Shown in pieces: positions 30,020 through 40,566 of a stretch of DNA of 64,000 nt; position 1 is the stretch's first letter; each line of letters begins with the position of its first letter. The position numbers were made by a program, and so were the translations under genes. Source of the DNA: Yponomeuta sedellus (taxonomy: Eukaryota; Arthropoda; Insecta; Lepidoptera; Yponomeutidae); the NCBI GenBank assembly GCA_934045075.1, contig OW203726.1:10585527-10649526 (forward strand), written 5' to 3'. The notes beneath the pieces were generated by a model. The model was not told the origin of the DNA. It worked only from the letters and a program-made list of their open reading frames with translations, and did no database searches.

Positions 30020-30446
30020 CATACATACATACGTAACCTCACGCCTGTTTCCCAGAGGGGTAGGCAGAGACCAGGGACGGCCACTTGCCACGATCCTGAC
30101 AGATCACCTTCGCTTTATCAACGGTCATAAGTCGTTGCATGCACGCACGCCGGTTCCGGGTACTTTTTATCTTTCCCTTTGCTAATACATTCCCTATTTG
30201 GTCGATGTAAGTCCATCTGGGACGTCCCTTACCAGCCCTTCCCCTCACATTCGCAATATATATTTGTTTCGTCAATCTTTCTTCCTTCATCCACTCCACA
30301 TGTCCAAACCAACGCAACATTCCTTTCTCAATTCTAGTCACTACATCCTCTTTCAGTCCACAACGTTCTCTAATCAGACTATTACGTATCCTATCATTCA
30401 AAGTAACACTACACATACTTCTCAAGGACCTCATTTCAACTGCATT
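30020..30446 (-). pseudogene. RTE-1 LINE C-terminus with intact 3' tail and 12-bp target duplication
   Basis: The minus strand is open through the insertion. It carries ERCGLKEDVVTRIEKGMLRW, then a WFGHVEWMKEERLTKQIY block, a GRAGKGRPRWTYIDQ block and the terminus YPSGKQA. These are landmarks of the RTE-type polyprotein end. The tail is a short (CATA)n on the plus strand. The repeat 'aaaatgaaataa' lies at 30008-30019 and 30447-30458. The endonuclease and polymerase domains are missing by 5' truncation. Confidence 0.85.
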
Positions 30447-30597
30447 AAAATGAAATAATTTGAGGTGAATACTGATTTTATCATAGTTATATATTAATCG
30501 GGTGCAATCGCCATTATTTATTACGTAAAAGGTAATTACCCTAACTGTAATAAAGGTTACTTTAACAATTGGTGAAAACAATAAAATATTAAATTAA

Positions 30598-30797
30598 ATG
30601 ACCTCTGTGGAGCAACAGTACCGCATCTGCCTACTATGCAAGAAGTCGCGGGTTTGAACCCCGGCTGGGGACAAAAAAAACCCCAGATCTTGGATGTTTG
30701 TGATATCGCTGTTTCTGGTTCTCACGACACAAGTTATCCTAGTGTGGAGCCAGAAGCAATGTATGTGCCTGTATGTAAATGTTGTTGTTGTAAATAC
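30598..30797 (+). mobile_element. tRNA-headed SINE T2
   Basis: The head has B box 'gggtttgaacc', then an A run, 'tcttggatgtttgtgatatc', a decayed core 'caagttatcctagtgtgg', 'atgtatgtgcctgtatgtaa' and a (TTG)n tail. Confidence 0.75.
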
Positions 30798-31255
30798 TAA
30801 TTTAAGTAGATCGATGTAAAAAATATCATTACGTGATGACATTTTTTTATATTTGGCGGTCCTTAATGAAATACATTAATTCCAGATGCGTTTATAGCGA
30901 CGTATCACCGGATTTCCGCAATAAATTGCATTTTTGTCAAACGTGCCACGCACATAAATTTGCCCCAAGTTATTAGAAGACAAAACATTCGTATAGCGTG
31001 AAAATAAAAATCAATTTCTGCCGTCTATAAATATTTAGACCTTTCTTGACATTCTAACGTTGTATTCGTAAATAATAACACCCTCATATGTTTATTGATC
31101 TTCTCCTCAGCCTAGCTTTGCTCGCCCGATAAATGAAACATTCCTCTACAAATGAGAAGAATAAGACGTTAACACCATTGTTATATTTTATAGCAGCCTT
31201 TTTACCAAAGATAAAAGGCTGAAATAAAATACTCTAACTCTATAGTTCTGAAATA
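30798..31255. other. No gene recognised
   Basis: AT-rich spacer without frames of note. Confidence 0.45.
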
Positions 31256-31345
31256 TAAATGAATGAATGAAAATACTTTACTGCACTAAAAACACAAATT
31301 TGTACAAAGGCGAGCTTAATCCTAAAAAACTCTTCAGAGGCCGAT
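31256..31345 (-). mobile_element. CR-related LINE 3' end
   Basis: 'gaatgaatgaaaatacttta' then 'ctgcactaaaaacacaaatt' and 'gcgagcttaatcc'. It gives the uninterrupted form of the 24.65-kb copy. Confidence 0.55.
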
Positions 31346-31896
31346 TAAATAATCTGTGATAACCCCTTTCTCTTTGCCACGGACTGTTTAAACTGCCTGT
31401 GAGGAGTGCTTTAAGAAATCGTTTTTTGTATAAACAAGACTGTTAGCATATTAGATAAAATAGTAACAACTAGAATACCATAAAATGGGATTAAAAAGAA
31501 AGAACTTTAGATTGATGAAACTGCTCTATCAATGGGTGTTTGAATGTCCACTGAGAGAGGTAAAATCCACGAGACTAATTAGTGAACAGTGACCACAAAA
31601 CCCAATCTAACTGGACAGCAAAACAGATTATGGCAAAAGCAATAAATTTATACTGGTCCAACGTGTCAAAGTGGATCATAGCGAATTATGAAATAGGAGA
31701 GTTTGTGCTCGAGACCAATTCAATAGAGCTGTACTCAAAGGTCTTACCGTACCGCAACCACCTCTGGGTTTGGTAACAGTCTATCAATGTATTTGTGTAT
31801 CGAGAGTCTATTGCTCTGTCGTCTGAATTAGAGCTTGTCAAAGTGGGTCTGCATCTCTTGCTAAAGAATTTGGCAGACTTACGTTTTACAAAAAGA
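31346..31896. other. No recognised gene; one 64-codon frame
   Basis: The plus frame at 31582-31776 encodes a peptide of ordinary composition (SNWTAKQIMAKAINLYW is part of it) that I cannot place. It could be a fragment of a host or transposon gene. Confidence 0.3.
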
Positions 31897-32389
31897 TACA
31901 TAAAAAAATGTAATCGAAGGAATGTTTTGTTGATTTGGACATGTGTAGAGGATGAAGGAAGAAAGATTGACAAAACAAATATATAGTGTGAATGTAATTG
32001 GAAGGGCTGGTAAGGGACGTCCCAGGCGGACATACATCGACCAAATAGGGGATGTATTAGCAAAAGGGAAGATAAAAAGTACCCGGAACCGGCGTGCGTG
32101 CATGCAACGACTTCTGAACGTTGATGAAGCAAAGGTGACCTGTCTGGATCGTGGCAAGTGGCAGTCCCTGGTCTTTGCCTACCCCTCTGGGATACAGACG
32201 TGAGGTTATGTATGTACATAGTCTGCTACTTATGTATGCGGAATCTGGGATTCCAATAATTTTAAACGCAATGTCTGACCTCCATGGTCAAATTCGTTTT
32301 TTTTTTTAAATACTGGCCGCTAATATTTTTCTCTTATATACGTTAGTGTTTTGTTTTTGTTGGGTTTAAAATGTCATATCGCTGAAAAA

Positions 32390-34635
32390 ATGGAACTTTC
32401 TCGTGAAAATATTCGTGCTATGATTTATTACGATCTTCGACGTGGTTTAACGCAACAACAGTGCGTAGATCTTTTTTTTTTTTACAAGAAAAAGACACCT
32501 ACCTAAAAGACATCTTATGATCGATGACCAAAATATACCCTGGTCAAAATCCTTTAAGTATCTCGGTGTTTATTTTGACCCTAAAATTAACTGGACAATT
32601 CACACAAATATGATAGGTATTAAGGCGCTAGACAGCTTAATGCCCTCAGCCCAGTTTTGAACAGAAAATCCAATCTAAGCTCGATTACCAAACTAAGAAT
32701 ATAGGTATACTACTTTAGTCAGACCTTGCATATTTGCAGACCATTGCATTACATATGCAGCCCCTGTCTGGAGTAGTACTTGCGATTCTAACTTTAAAAA
32801 AGTCCAGATATTACAAAATAAGGCCATTAAAATTGCCTTTAACACACCCTTCTTCACGAACCTCCGTAACCTACACAACGTTATACATTTTCCGACTATT
32901 AAAACATTCACCTACCAGCTGTCTCGTAAATTTTATCTCGAATCAAATATCAACCACAAAAATAATTTAATCTAATGTATTGGAAGAACGCGGTACCGCG
33001 ATTTACCTTACATCGATAAGTATAAAACATACCGTTTACCCCATCACTGCGTCCTTGACCGTGCAACTCACGACTCGAGGTGATCGTCGAACGTCACGAA
33101 CGCAACTTACGGGATGCCGCAATACATCGACATCTTCAACATAAGTCTCTTGGCAGTGCGCCGCACGCGACGAGTAATGTAAATGTAACCGATTTTAAAT
33201 CACCATAGTTGGTTTCGCTCCCCCTGACTCTTGGTATTAGACAGAATTATTCTAGCACTACCTTCAATCCACATTAAAATAAAAAATATTATAGAAATTA
33301 AGGGAACTACAATACCCTTTTTTTTCTATACTGGTAATTCATATCGATTAGCTATTGGCACATAGCCGTAATGAGTGTTCACTCAACTCTTCTCAAAACT
33401 TCGATTACATTGTATTTAAAAGGTAACAATGCACTCTGAATTGTACCTACGTCCTTTACAATAACACTACCATAATTTAACTATAATCACATTGCATAAT
33501 AATGTTAACCACATACATAAAATTTTTACATGGGTGCATCACCCGAAAAATAGTGCTAATACAGATTGTTACACTTAAGACAGTGTTTTATATTGTAACA
33601 TGTTAATTATTATTATATAAATAAAGACTTCTGAAAATCAAAATCAGTGCGTAGATCAATTAACTTCGACTTTTGGTGGTGAAGCGCCATCAAAAACGAC
33701 TGTGTATTACTGGTTTAGTGAGTTTAATCGCGGGCGCAGTAAGCTCACGGACGAAGTCAAAGAAGGTCGCCCGAAATCGGTGGTTGTGCCACAAAAGCCG
33801 GTGAAGCTGTGCGAAAACTAATAATGCAAGACCGCCATGTTACGTATCGCGATATAGAGGCTATTCTGGGCATATGTATGACGAGCATTCATAGGATATT
33901 ACATGAACATTTAAATTGTCTGTAAAAAAAATTTGTTCGCGTTGGATCCCGCACAACTTAACTCAGGATCAAAAAGATGCTCGCGTCGAATGGTGCAAGA
34001 AAACCTTAAAAAAATTCAACAGAAACGACTCAACATCTGTTTATAATATCTACTCAGGTGACGAATCCTGGATCTACGCGTACGATCCCGAAACTAAACA
34101 ACAATCAACAGTTTGGGTGTTTCAAAATGAGCCGAACCCTACGAAAGTGGCTCGTGCAAAAAGCACTGTAAAGCAAATGGTGGCCTGCTTTTGTGGTATT
34201 AATGGCCATGTGGCTACAATACTACTGGAGAATCGCAGAACGGTTAATTCGGAGTGGTACACGACCATTTGTTTGCCGGAAGTATTTGAAGAAATACGCC
34301 AAAACAACCAGCGACGCAGAATCATACTTCACCATGCCAATGCCAGCTGTCATACATCTCAGGAAACAACTACATTTTTGGATGGTCAAAAGATAGTATT
34401 GATGGGTCAGCCACCGTACAGCCCTGATTTGGCTCCCAATGATTTCTATTTATTCCCAAATGTAAAGAATAAATAACGTGGTCAACGATTTTCGACCCGT
34501 GAAGATGCCGTAGATGCGTTCAAACAGCACGTTTTGAAGATACCTCAATCAGAGTGGAAAAAGTGTTTTACAAATTGGTTTCATCGAATGCAAAAGTGCA
34601 TCGATCATAGTGGAGAATACTTTGAAAAACAATAA
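32390..34635 (+). pseudogene. Mariner transposase, multiply broken
   Basis: A cut-and-paste transposase of the DD34D type. The ATG at 32390 opens MELSRENIRAM; the reading frame is interrupted at 32471 by the LINE and resumes at 33658 with the DNA-binding region ending in the linker FSEFNRGRSKLTDEVKEGRP. Frameshifts follow near 33797 and 33920. The catalytic part is open from 33916 to 34476. The first Asp is present (34060, in GDESWIYAYD). The second is replaced by Ala (GCC at 34336, in HHANASCHTS). The third is present at 34441 (APNDFYLF), with 34 residues between the last two. A stop at 34474 precedes RGQRFS. The protein would end at 34635. It cannot be active. Confidence 0.92.
32472..33644 (+). 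mobile_element. Jockey-type LINE, 5'-truncated, inside the mariner, 13-bp target duplication
   Basis: The start is a T run at the truncation point. Decayed reverse-transcriptase C-terminal sequence follows: KYLGVYFDPKINWTIH, a YAAPVWSS block, KVQILQNKAIKIAFNTP and later FTYQLSRKFYLES. Several stops and frame changes are present. The 3' end is 'ctgaaaatcaaaa'. The repeat 'cagtgcgtagatc' lies at 32459-32471 and 33645-33657. The assignment to Jockey rather than a neighbouring clade rests on the AAPVW and LQNK motifs and is moderate. Confidence 0.8.
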
Positions 34636-34715
34636 AAGCATATTTAGCCATATACATTTGTTTATTTTTTCTATTCCGCATACATAAGTAGCAGCCCTCG
34701 TATGTACATAAAAAA

Positions 34716-34947
34716 TATAGAAAGAAGACTAATAAACTGGGAAAACGTTGCATTATTTTGGATTCTCTTGTGAGTAGCTAAAATGTCTCTGAGAGAGCAA
34801 GACTATATTATATAGTTCACACTATATAAAATACGAAATCATCGAACGAAGATTGATCGATACTATGTAACATAAAATATTTGTTAATAGGTATTAGTTC
34901 TTAATTTCTACGTAGTGGTAGCTCTCACGTAAGGTCCCAATTTTGAC
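34716..34947. other. No gene recognised
   Basis: AT-rich spacer between the nest and the next array. Confidence 0.4.
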
Positions 34948-35700
34948 AATTTTAAAAACCTATTTAAATATAATTAAATATAATAACGGTTTTTATATTT
35001 ATATTTTTTCATATTTATTTAAACCTATTTAAATAAATATAAAAACCGAATCCAGGCATGGGTGGAATTTTTAGCCTCTAAATAGATTTTTTAAATTGTC
35101 CTTAGCACGGGTTAGTGCATTAAAAATTAAAATAGTATAATCATGTGGGTACAGTGATATCATTCCGATGTAAAAACCTAACTGCAAAGTAGGTAGTAGG
35201 GGCTGTAAGTGATGCAATTTACTTAAGCCAGATGTCGCTGCCTGTACGTAATACAGATTGTAGTGTAATGAGGTTCGAAATTTCACTGATGCCGGTGAGT
35301 CGCCCATTAGCTCCGTTGGAAAGAGCGCTGGCACGGATAGCCAGAGGTCGCGGGTTCGAATCCCGGCATGGGTGGAATTTTTAGCCTCTAAATAGGTTTT
35401 TAAAATTGTCCTTAGCACGGGTTAGTGCATTAAAAATTAAAATAGTATAATCATGTGGGTACAGTGATATCATTCCGATGTAGAAACCTAACTGCAAAGT
35501 AGGTAGTCGGGGCTGTAAGTGATGCAATTTACTTAAGCCAGATGTCGCTGCCTGTACGTAATACAGAGAATAGTGTAAAGAGGTTCGAAATTTCACTGAT
35601 GCCGGTGAGTCGCCCATTAACTCAGTTGGAAAGAGCGCGGGTTCGCGGGTTCGAATCCCGGCATGGGTGGATTTTTTAGCCTCTAAATAGGTTTTTAAAA
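34948..35700 (+). mobile_element. T1 SINE multimer, plus orientation, about 300-bp units
   Basis: Two whole leader-plus-head units follow an initial body piece. The body block 'tagcctctaaatag' recurs near 35070, 35381 and 35678. The last unit has a shortened tRNA head ('ttggaaagagcgcgggttcg'). The left end (34948-34965, 'ttttaaaaacctattta') is an inverted copy of the right end, as in the other T1 insertions. AT-rich palindromic filler lies between it and the first unit. No target duplication was found. Confidence 0.7.
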
Positions 35701-35945
35701 TAATATTATAGTTTTTGTAATTTTTGCAGTACCTACAAGTAGATAGTTATAGGTTTCTGAAATACTATAGATATTGATGATTCGGAATCTCACAGCTAAG
35801 TGGATCAAAATTGACACAACAAATACAATTTTGTGTTTTAAAGTAATAAAAAATCTGGAATTTAGGAGTGAAAGATTACCCGTTAAAAGAGAAATAATAA
35901 ACATAGAGAATAATTTATTATTTAAGAGGAAACGGAGTGGTCGAA
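35701..35945. other. No gene recognised
   Basis: AT-rich spacer; it may include decayed upstream LINE sequence. Confidence 0.35.
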
Positions 35946-36186
35946 AGAAAAAAGATTGACGAAAAGTGTAAATGTGGGTGAAAGGGCCGTCTAAAAGGGA
36001 CAATCCAGGACATCCTTCGACCAAATAGAGGATGCATGCAAAGAACAAGATAAAAAGTACGCGAAACTTGCGTGCGTAAAACGACTAATGAATGTTGAGG
36101 AACCGAAAGAAGGATCTGTCAGGATCGTGGGAAGTGGCCAACCCTGGTCTCTGCCTACCAATACGTTACACAAGCGTGATTTTATG
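35946..36186 (+). pseudogene. RTE-1 LINE 3' end, heavily decayed
   Basis: Nucleotide landmarks of RTE-1 are kept in order: 'agattgacgaaa', 'ttcgaccaaatagaggatg', 'agataaaaagtac', 'gatctgtcaggatcgtggga', 'tctctgcctacc'. The reading frame is lost. Confidence 0.7.
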
Positions 36187-36342
36187 TAAATAATTTAAAG
36201 AGGAAACGAAACAAAGTAGCGACATGATTACTAAATTCTGTTGCCCTTTTTTTTCGAAAAAAAAACTGCTTTAACAGACGAACCGTCAACCAAAGAAGTG
36301 ATTTTTGTAGTTATATAGTTAAGCACCTTTTAGTGTATTTAA

Positions 36343-36534
36343 GCACCTTTGGCATGCTAACTAACGCCACCAATGGAATAAAAATCAACACCTGTTATTT
36401 AGTTTAAAAATCAAAAACATATTAGGTTTTTTGAAAAAGTAAGATTTTAATGTTTACTTGTGGATCAAAACGTATCATACGACAAGTTATGATTTTTATT
36501 CCATTTGCGGCGCTAGTTAGCACCCCAAAACACC
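36343..36534. mobile_element. TIR element J, 192 bp, TTAA/TTAT ends
   Basis: The left end reads 'gcatgctaactaacgccacc' then 'aatggaataaaaatca'. The right end complements it ('tgatttttattccatt', 'gcgctagttagcacccc'). The flanks are TTAA on the left and TTAT on the right. No coding capacity. It is related to 49329-49671. Confidence 0.65.
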
Positions 36535-36538
36535 TTAT

Positions 36539-36944
36539 CGGGTCTAATTGCGTTTAATTTCTAAGTAAACTTAATTACTTAAGTTCCCGGCGTTTCGACA
36601 ACGTTGCAGTTTGTTGGTCACGGGTAAACTGAAGTGGCGAAGTCAATTATTGTAGTGACGGTAGGTGGTCTACCCTCAAGTCACTTGTCGTCGTTGATAT
36701 CGCAAAATGTCACAAGTCAAAAAAATTACTACCGCTTTTTTCATAAAATTTATATGTAAAATAAAAAATTTGAAATATAGCAAGACATCATAATCTTTAC
36801 TTAATCAGTTACATTGAGAATCAAGTTTTCCTTCAATTTAGATGAAAAACACGAAAATCATGTCTTTTTGACGTCTGTCATTTTGCAATATCAAGACGTT
36901 GTATTTTTTCCAGCGGCAGACCGAAATGTCGTGAATTAAGGTAA
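36539..36944. other. No gene recognised
   Basis: AT-rich, no usable frame. Confidence 0.4.
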
Positions 36945-36949
36945 TTCGA

Positions 36950-37308
36950 TTGCAACCCTCTATGTCCCCACTGCTGGGGCATGGGTCTCTCCCTGCCTCG
37001 CAGGAAGGTTATGCTATACTCCACCACGGGGGCCAAGTCTGGGTTGGTGGAGGATTGTAAGACAGTTGCGGGCCTTACTGTCAGAAGTTGTCAAGCCGCC
37101 CATATGGCCTCTGACAAGGGTTAACGACTGCCATTACATGACAGAAGGCACCTATGGTTTAAGGTGCCTTGCGAAGCACGGAAGCGCTCGTAAAAATCGG
37201 AAGCGTTCGGTAGTAACGGGACGAGCACCCATCCTGCACCTGACCGCGCCTGTTGTTACTTAACTCGAGTGATTGATTCCAATCACTCGGTTCAAGTAGC
37301 CGTGGTTA
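36950..37308 (-). mobile_element. S5 SINE, near full length
   Basis: In reverse it goes from 'tgcaaccctctatgtcccc' through 'ccaccacgggggccaagtct' and 'ttactgtcagaagttgtcaa' to the 5S-like head ('gagcacccatcctgcac', 'gaccgcgcctgttgttac') and the 5' end near 'cactcggttcaagtagcc'. A possible short duplication (gtaatt) lies on each side. Confidence 0.8.
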
Positions 37309-37310
37309 AC

Positions 37311-37904
37311 CGTAATTAATTTTACCTAATAAATAACCGTGATATATTTAAGGGGTCTACCCATTAAACGTATAACTACGTTGACCATACGCGAGTCATT
37401 AAAAAATACTAAAGTGATTTTCTCTTTGAGGTACTCGTAGATAAAGAACCGTAAAAAAGGGCAAGATTTTTTGCCATTTTCAATCAGCCTTGGCTGTATC
37501 AAGATGTTGCTGGAAGCCAAAGTGGGCCGGGTAGTCTTGTTTCAATTAAAGTCACGTACTTCTGAGCTTCCCCCTTAACCCTTGAACTCCCACGCTGTTT
37601 TGAGCTTTCACTGAAGGATGAGAAATTAATCAACATGTTTTGTTGCCGAAGTAACGAGGAGTTTTTTTGTTGTAGGCTTCGGTGTAATAATGTGTCTTGT
37701 ATACGAATCAATTTACCTTCTACTAGTTTAAGGCTGGTTCTATGTCTATCAAGCCTACCGCTAACACGTATTATGATGTTGAAATAATGAACACAATTTT
37801 AAATAAACTTATGTACAAGTTACACATAATTTAGTTTACATTTTTGATAAAAAAAAATGTACGAGAAAGTCAGGATTAACCTCTAATATTTCGTATTAAC
37901 CTGG
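37311..37904. other. No gene recognised
   Basis: No identifiable frame or repeat. Confidence 0.45.
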
Positions 37905-37917
37905 CATATTAACCTGG

Positions 37918-38124
37918 CCGGTGGACCAGGGCAGTATCGGAGTGGTGGCCAAGGGAGGGAAGGAGGTTGGTAGGCAGACCACCGACACGATGGTCAGACG
38001 ACATCGTGAGGGTTGCGGGCCAGAGATGGACCAGGTTAGCACAGGACCGTGAGGAATGGCGCAATAAAAAGGAGGCCTATGCCCAGCAGTGGGTTGATGT
38101 GGGCTGATTATAGATATAGATAGA
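37918..38124 (+). mobile_element. RTE-3 LINE 3' end with 12-bp target duplication
   Basis: Nearly identical to 22.03-22.25 kb (QRWTRLAQDREEWRNKKEAY-like coding end). It is truncated a few bases further in and lacks a 4-bp duplication the other copy has near its end. The direct repeat 'atattaacctgg' is present immediately before and after (about 37906-37917 and 38125-38136). Confidence 0.8.
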
Positions 38125-38136
38125 TATTAACCTGGA

Positions 38137-38930
38137 AGCCTGTTTAAATATCTTTAATTTATGCGTATTTAATTAACTTTTTTTTTATTTAAGTTTAATT
38201 TGTCTTTATACAATATAATATTCTATAACTTTAAAAAGGATTAATATGTATTACAGTTTGTTGAATTTTACATGCATGATGCGATAACCTATAAGTGGGT
38301 GAGCAATTACCATGTTATTTGTGTGTGTGTTTTTTTTTTCTCTGTGACTGTATTGTTGTATCGCCTGTTGGTTGTCCTATTTAAATAAAAATAAAATAAA
38401 ATAAATATTTTCTGTCAAAGATACGAGTAAAACAAAATTAAAATGTGTTCCAAAATTCTCTTTTCAGTGTGTTTTAGTCTTGCAGATCACCTTTATCAAT
38501 TAATACTCATAATGATGTCCAATAATTCCAGTGTTTTTCTAGTCTTACAGACCAAAGTTTTCAACATGATTATCGTAAATAAAAAAAAACCAGAATGTGT
38601 GAGTGGGATGAATGTGAGTAATCAGCCTTAATACTTTCCTTATTAAAGGTAATTACTATAGGTATTGTACTACGTACAATTATTTGTAAGGAATTGGAAT
38701 TCGTGAATTTTCAATTTACGTACCTTTGGTTGCCTTACCCCTGTTTCTTTATTTAGATTTATTTCTAATTTATCCTTATGATTCAATAAGGTAGAAAACC
38801 AAACCGTTTTGGCCGCAAGCGGTCAACTAATTTAATAAAACGTTCATTTGAAAATATCATATTTGAAATTATTTCTCCTTTCTACGCTGGTTTTTCAATA
38901 AAATTGTTAAGGATTATAAGGTAGGATAAG
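38137..38930. other. No gene; a retroposon-like A-rich tail near 38385-38408
   Basis: A run of (AATAA) units follows 'ttgttgtatcgcctgttggt'. It could be the 3' end of an unassigned retroposon. The rest is AT-rich. Confidence 0.35.
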
Positions 38931-39010
38931 AAATTTTTTATTGTACCCACCAAAAAGATAATTGTAAAGACAACAGTTACAAAAGAAGAGGTACAATTGT
39001 TAATTATTAT
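38931..39010 (-). mobile_element. CR 3' end fragment
   Basis: It starts 'aagaaattttttattgtacc' and ends 'gaggtacaattgt', CR-like in reverse. Confidence 0.4.
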
Positions 39011-39127
39011 TTGATATTTTTATACATTCAAATTGTAACTGATTATGTTATCTTCTATAATATATAAAAAATAATACTTAATGCATTTTAATTATGCAAC
39101 GGAATTAATTTTAATTGATCAGTCTTG

Positions 39128-39185
39128 TTCTCTTGACAGATTGCCACAGTATAGGGTATCCTAGTGTGAAACCAAGACACTGAAT
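39128..39185 (+). mobile_element. T2/T3 SINE core fragment
   Basis: Contains 'gccacagtatagggtatcc' and 'tagtgtgaaaccaag', the shared core only. Confidence 0.5.
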
Positions 39186-39289
39186 TGTGATAGAAATAAA
39201 ATTATATTAAGTTCATTTAAAGTTTATATGCGTATGATAGTAGCATAATGCATCGATAATGGTAAAGAAAAAAATCGTAAGCTAACTTG

Positions 39290-39430
39290 AGTGCCTATGG
39301 TGTTTAAATACATAAGTGCTTGAAATTGCCAATCCATAGAGGGCATACGTGGTACTTAAGCCCATATTCTTTCTCTCTGAGAGAAGGCCTGTGCCCTAAA
39401 GTTAGACGTTGCCCTGCCCTGGGAGGTTTA
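39290..39430 (+). mobile_element. SINE T4a, 3' half
   Basis: It reads 'gtgcttgaaattgccaatcc', 'acttaagcccatattctt', 'gagagaaggcctgtgcccta'. Confidence 0.7.
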
Positions 39431-40329
39431 AAGGGTACATCAAAAAAAATAAAGACTTGCCTCAGTATAAACAACCAAGAACAGCCGTCTTGGCATTTAG
39501 GCAAATACTTAAGTTTTTCAGGTGTTGTGTTGGTCCGCTGGGAACCTCTCGAGGCAAGGGTTAAGGGTGTAATTTAAGGGAAGCTCTCCGTTACACAGTG
39601 CTATTTGCAAAGGAAGGCCCAACAAGGCCGAACGAACTCTTAATCTTCACGCCTTTTACATTCTACGGACACTGTTTTAGACTAAAACCACTGTGAAAGT
39701 GAAATTGACATCAATTAAATTTTTATGATGGATATTTAAATTCTATGTATAATGAAATCAATTCTATGGATAACTGGAAACTTAACTTAAAATTGGATAA
39801 TAAAAATGTTTTAATCTCATGTCTTCTATGTAAAATCAAGAATCGTGGTTTTTTTTCTCTAGTGAATCAAATGCTTTCTATGACATAACTAGTCCAAAAT
39901 AACTTCAGTCAGGTCATCAAAAACACGGTAAACAAATAATCAGGCTTAATCTAGACGTCACAAGGTCCTCGTAACGCCTTATCAATAACGAATAAATATT
40001 TTCTCTTTTCTTCTGCCTTTGTTTTATTCCTGATTCGTTTTCCATATTTTCCTTTTTTTGTATAATTAAGTACTGTGTCTATGTGGCGTAAAATTTTTAG
40101 CCAACAATTTTTTTTTTTTCGTGGCAAGTGGCAGACGCGAAAATATGCCCACTTAAGCCAAGATAAAGGCGTGAATTCATGTTATGTATTTATTTTTATT
40201 TCTATTGCAAGAATTATGTTTTCTGGACGACTAGACTAATTATGAACTAAGTAAGTGAGTTGTTAATACATCTCCAACAAAAGGGCTAGCCTGGCTATCC
40301 ATAATGGAGTGCTAGGCCCAACACTTGGT
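39431..40329. other. No gene recognised
   Basis: AT-rich, with no convincing coding frame. A T run (40108-40120) with adjacent 'gtggcaagtggcaga' may be an RTE-1 scrap. Confidence 0.4.
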
Positions 40330-40566
40330 AGAGAGACTTGGATATGGAAAAAGAATCAAGATTTCTGCTGCATTAACTTTACTTGAAGAGAAATTAACGA
40401 CGATAAATGCAGTAAAAATTAGGTTCTTGACAAATATGTGTGGTCATGGTGTTACCTTGAGTGACATAATACGCACTAGTTTGGTAAGAGAACGATGTGG
40501 ACTGAAAAAGATTGAGACAGGAATATTGCGTTGGTTTGGACATGTGGAGAGGTTAAAAGGAAGAAA
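40330..40566 (+). pseudogene. RTE-1 LINE, upstream part, split by CR1-type LINE
   Basis: The frame reads KIRFLTNMCGHGVTLSD, then RTSLVRERCGLKK and GILRWFGHVERLKG. This is the segment just upstream of the RTE-1 terminus and extends further 5' than other copies in the window. It breaks off at the CR1-type insertion and resumes at 41237. Confidence 0.8.

Larger units (their letters stand above)
32217..34700 (+). mobile_element. Mariner transposon, about 1.3 kb net, split by a Jockey-type LINE
   Basis: The 28-bp terminal inverted repeats (32217-32244 and 34673-34700) share 'ctgctacttatgtatgcgg' exactly and differ mainly in the outer bases. TA stands on both sides (32215-32216 and 34701-34702), as required for mariner. 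Subtracting the inserted LINE and its duplication leaves 1,298 bp, the usual mariner length. Confidence 0.92.
31908..34704 (+). mobile_element. RTE-1 LINE 3' end (5'-truncated) holding a mariner in its tail
   Basis: The coding end is 31912-32203 (ERLTKQIYSVNVIGRAG, then RRTYIDQIGDVLAKGKIKS, then YPSGIQT and stop). Its TATG tail is split by the mariner. The duplication 'tacataaaaaa' is found at 31897-31907 and, beyond the mariner, at 34705-34715. This shows that the LINE arrived first. Confidence 0.8.

Noticed and set aside
31686..32219. 177-codon minus-strand frame
   Set aside because: Its N-terminal half is antisense to the RTE-1 C-terminus on the plus strand.
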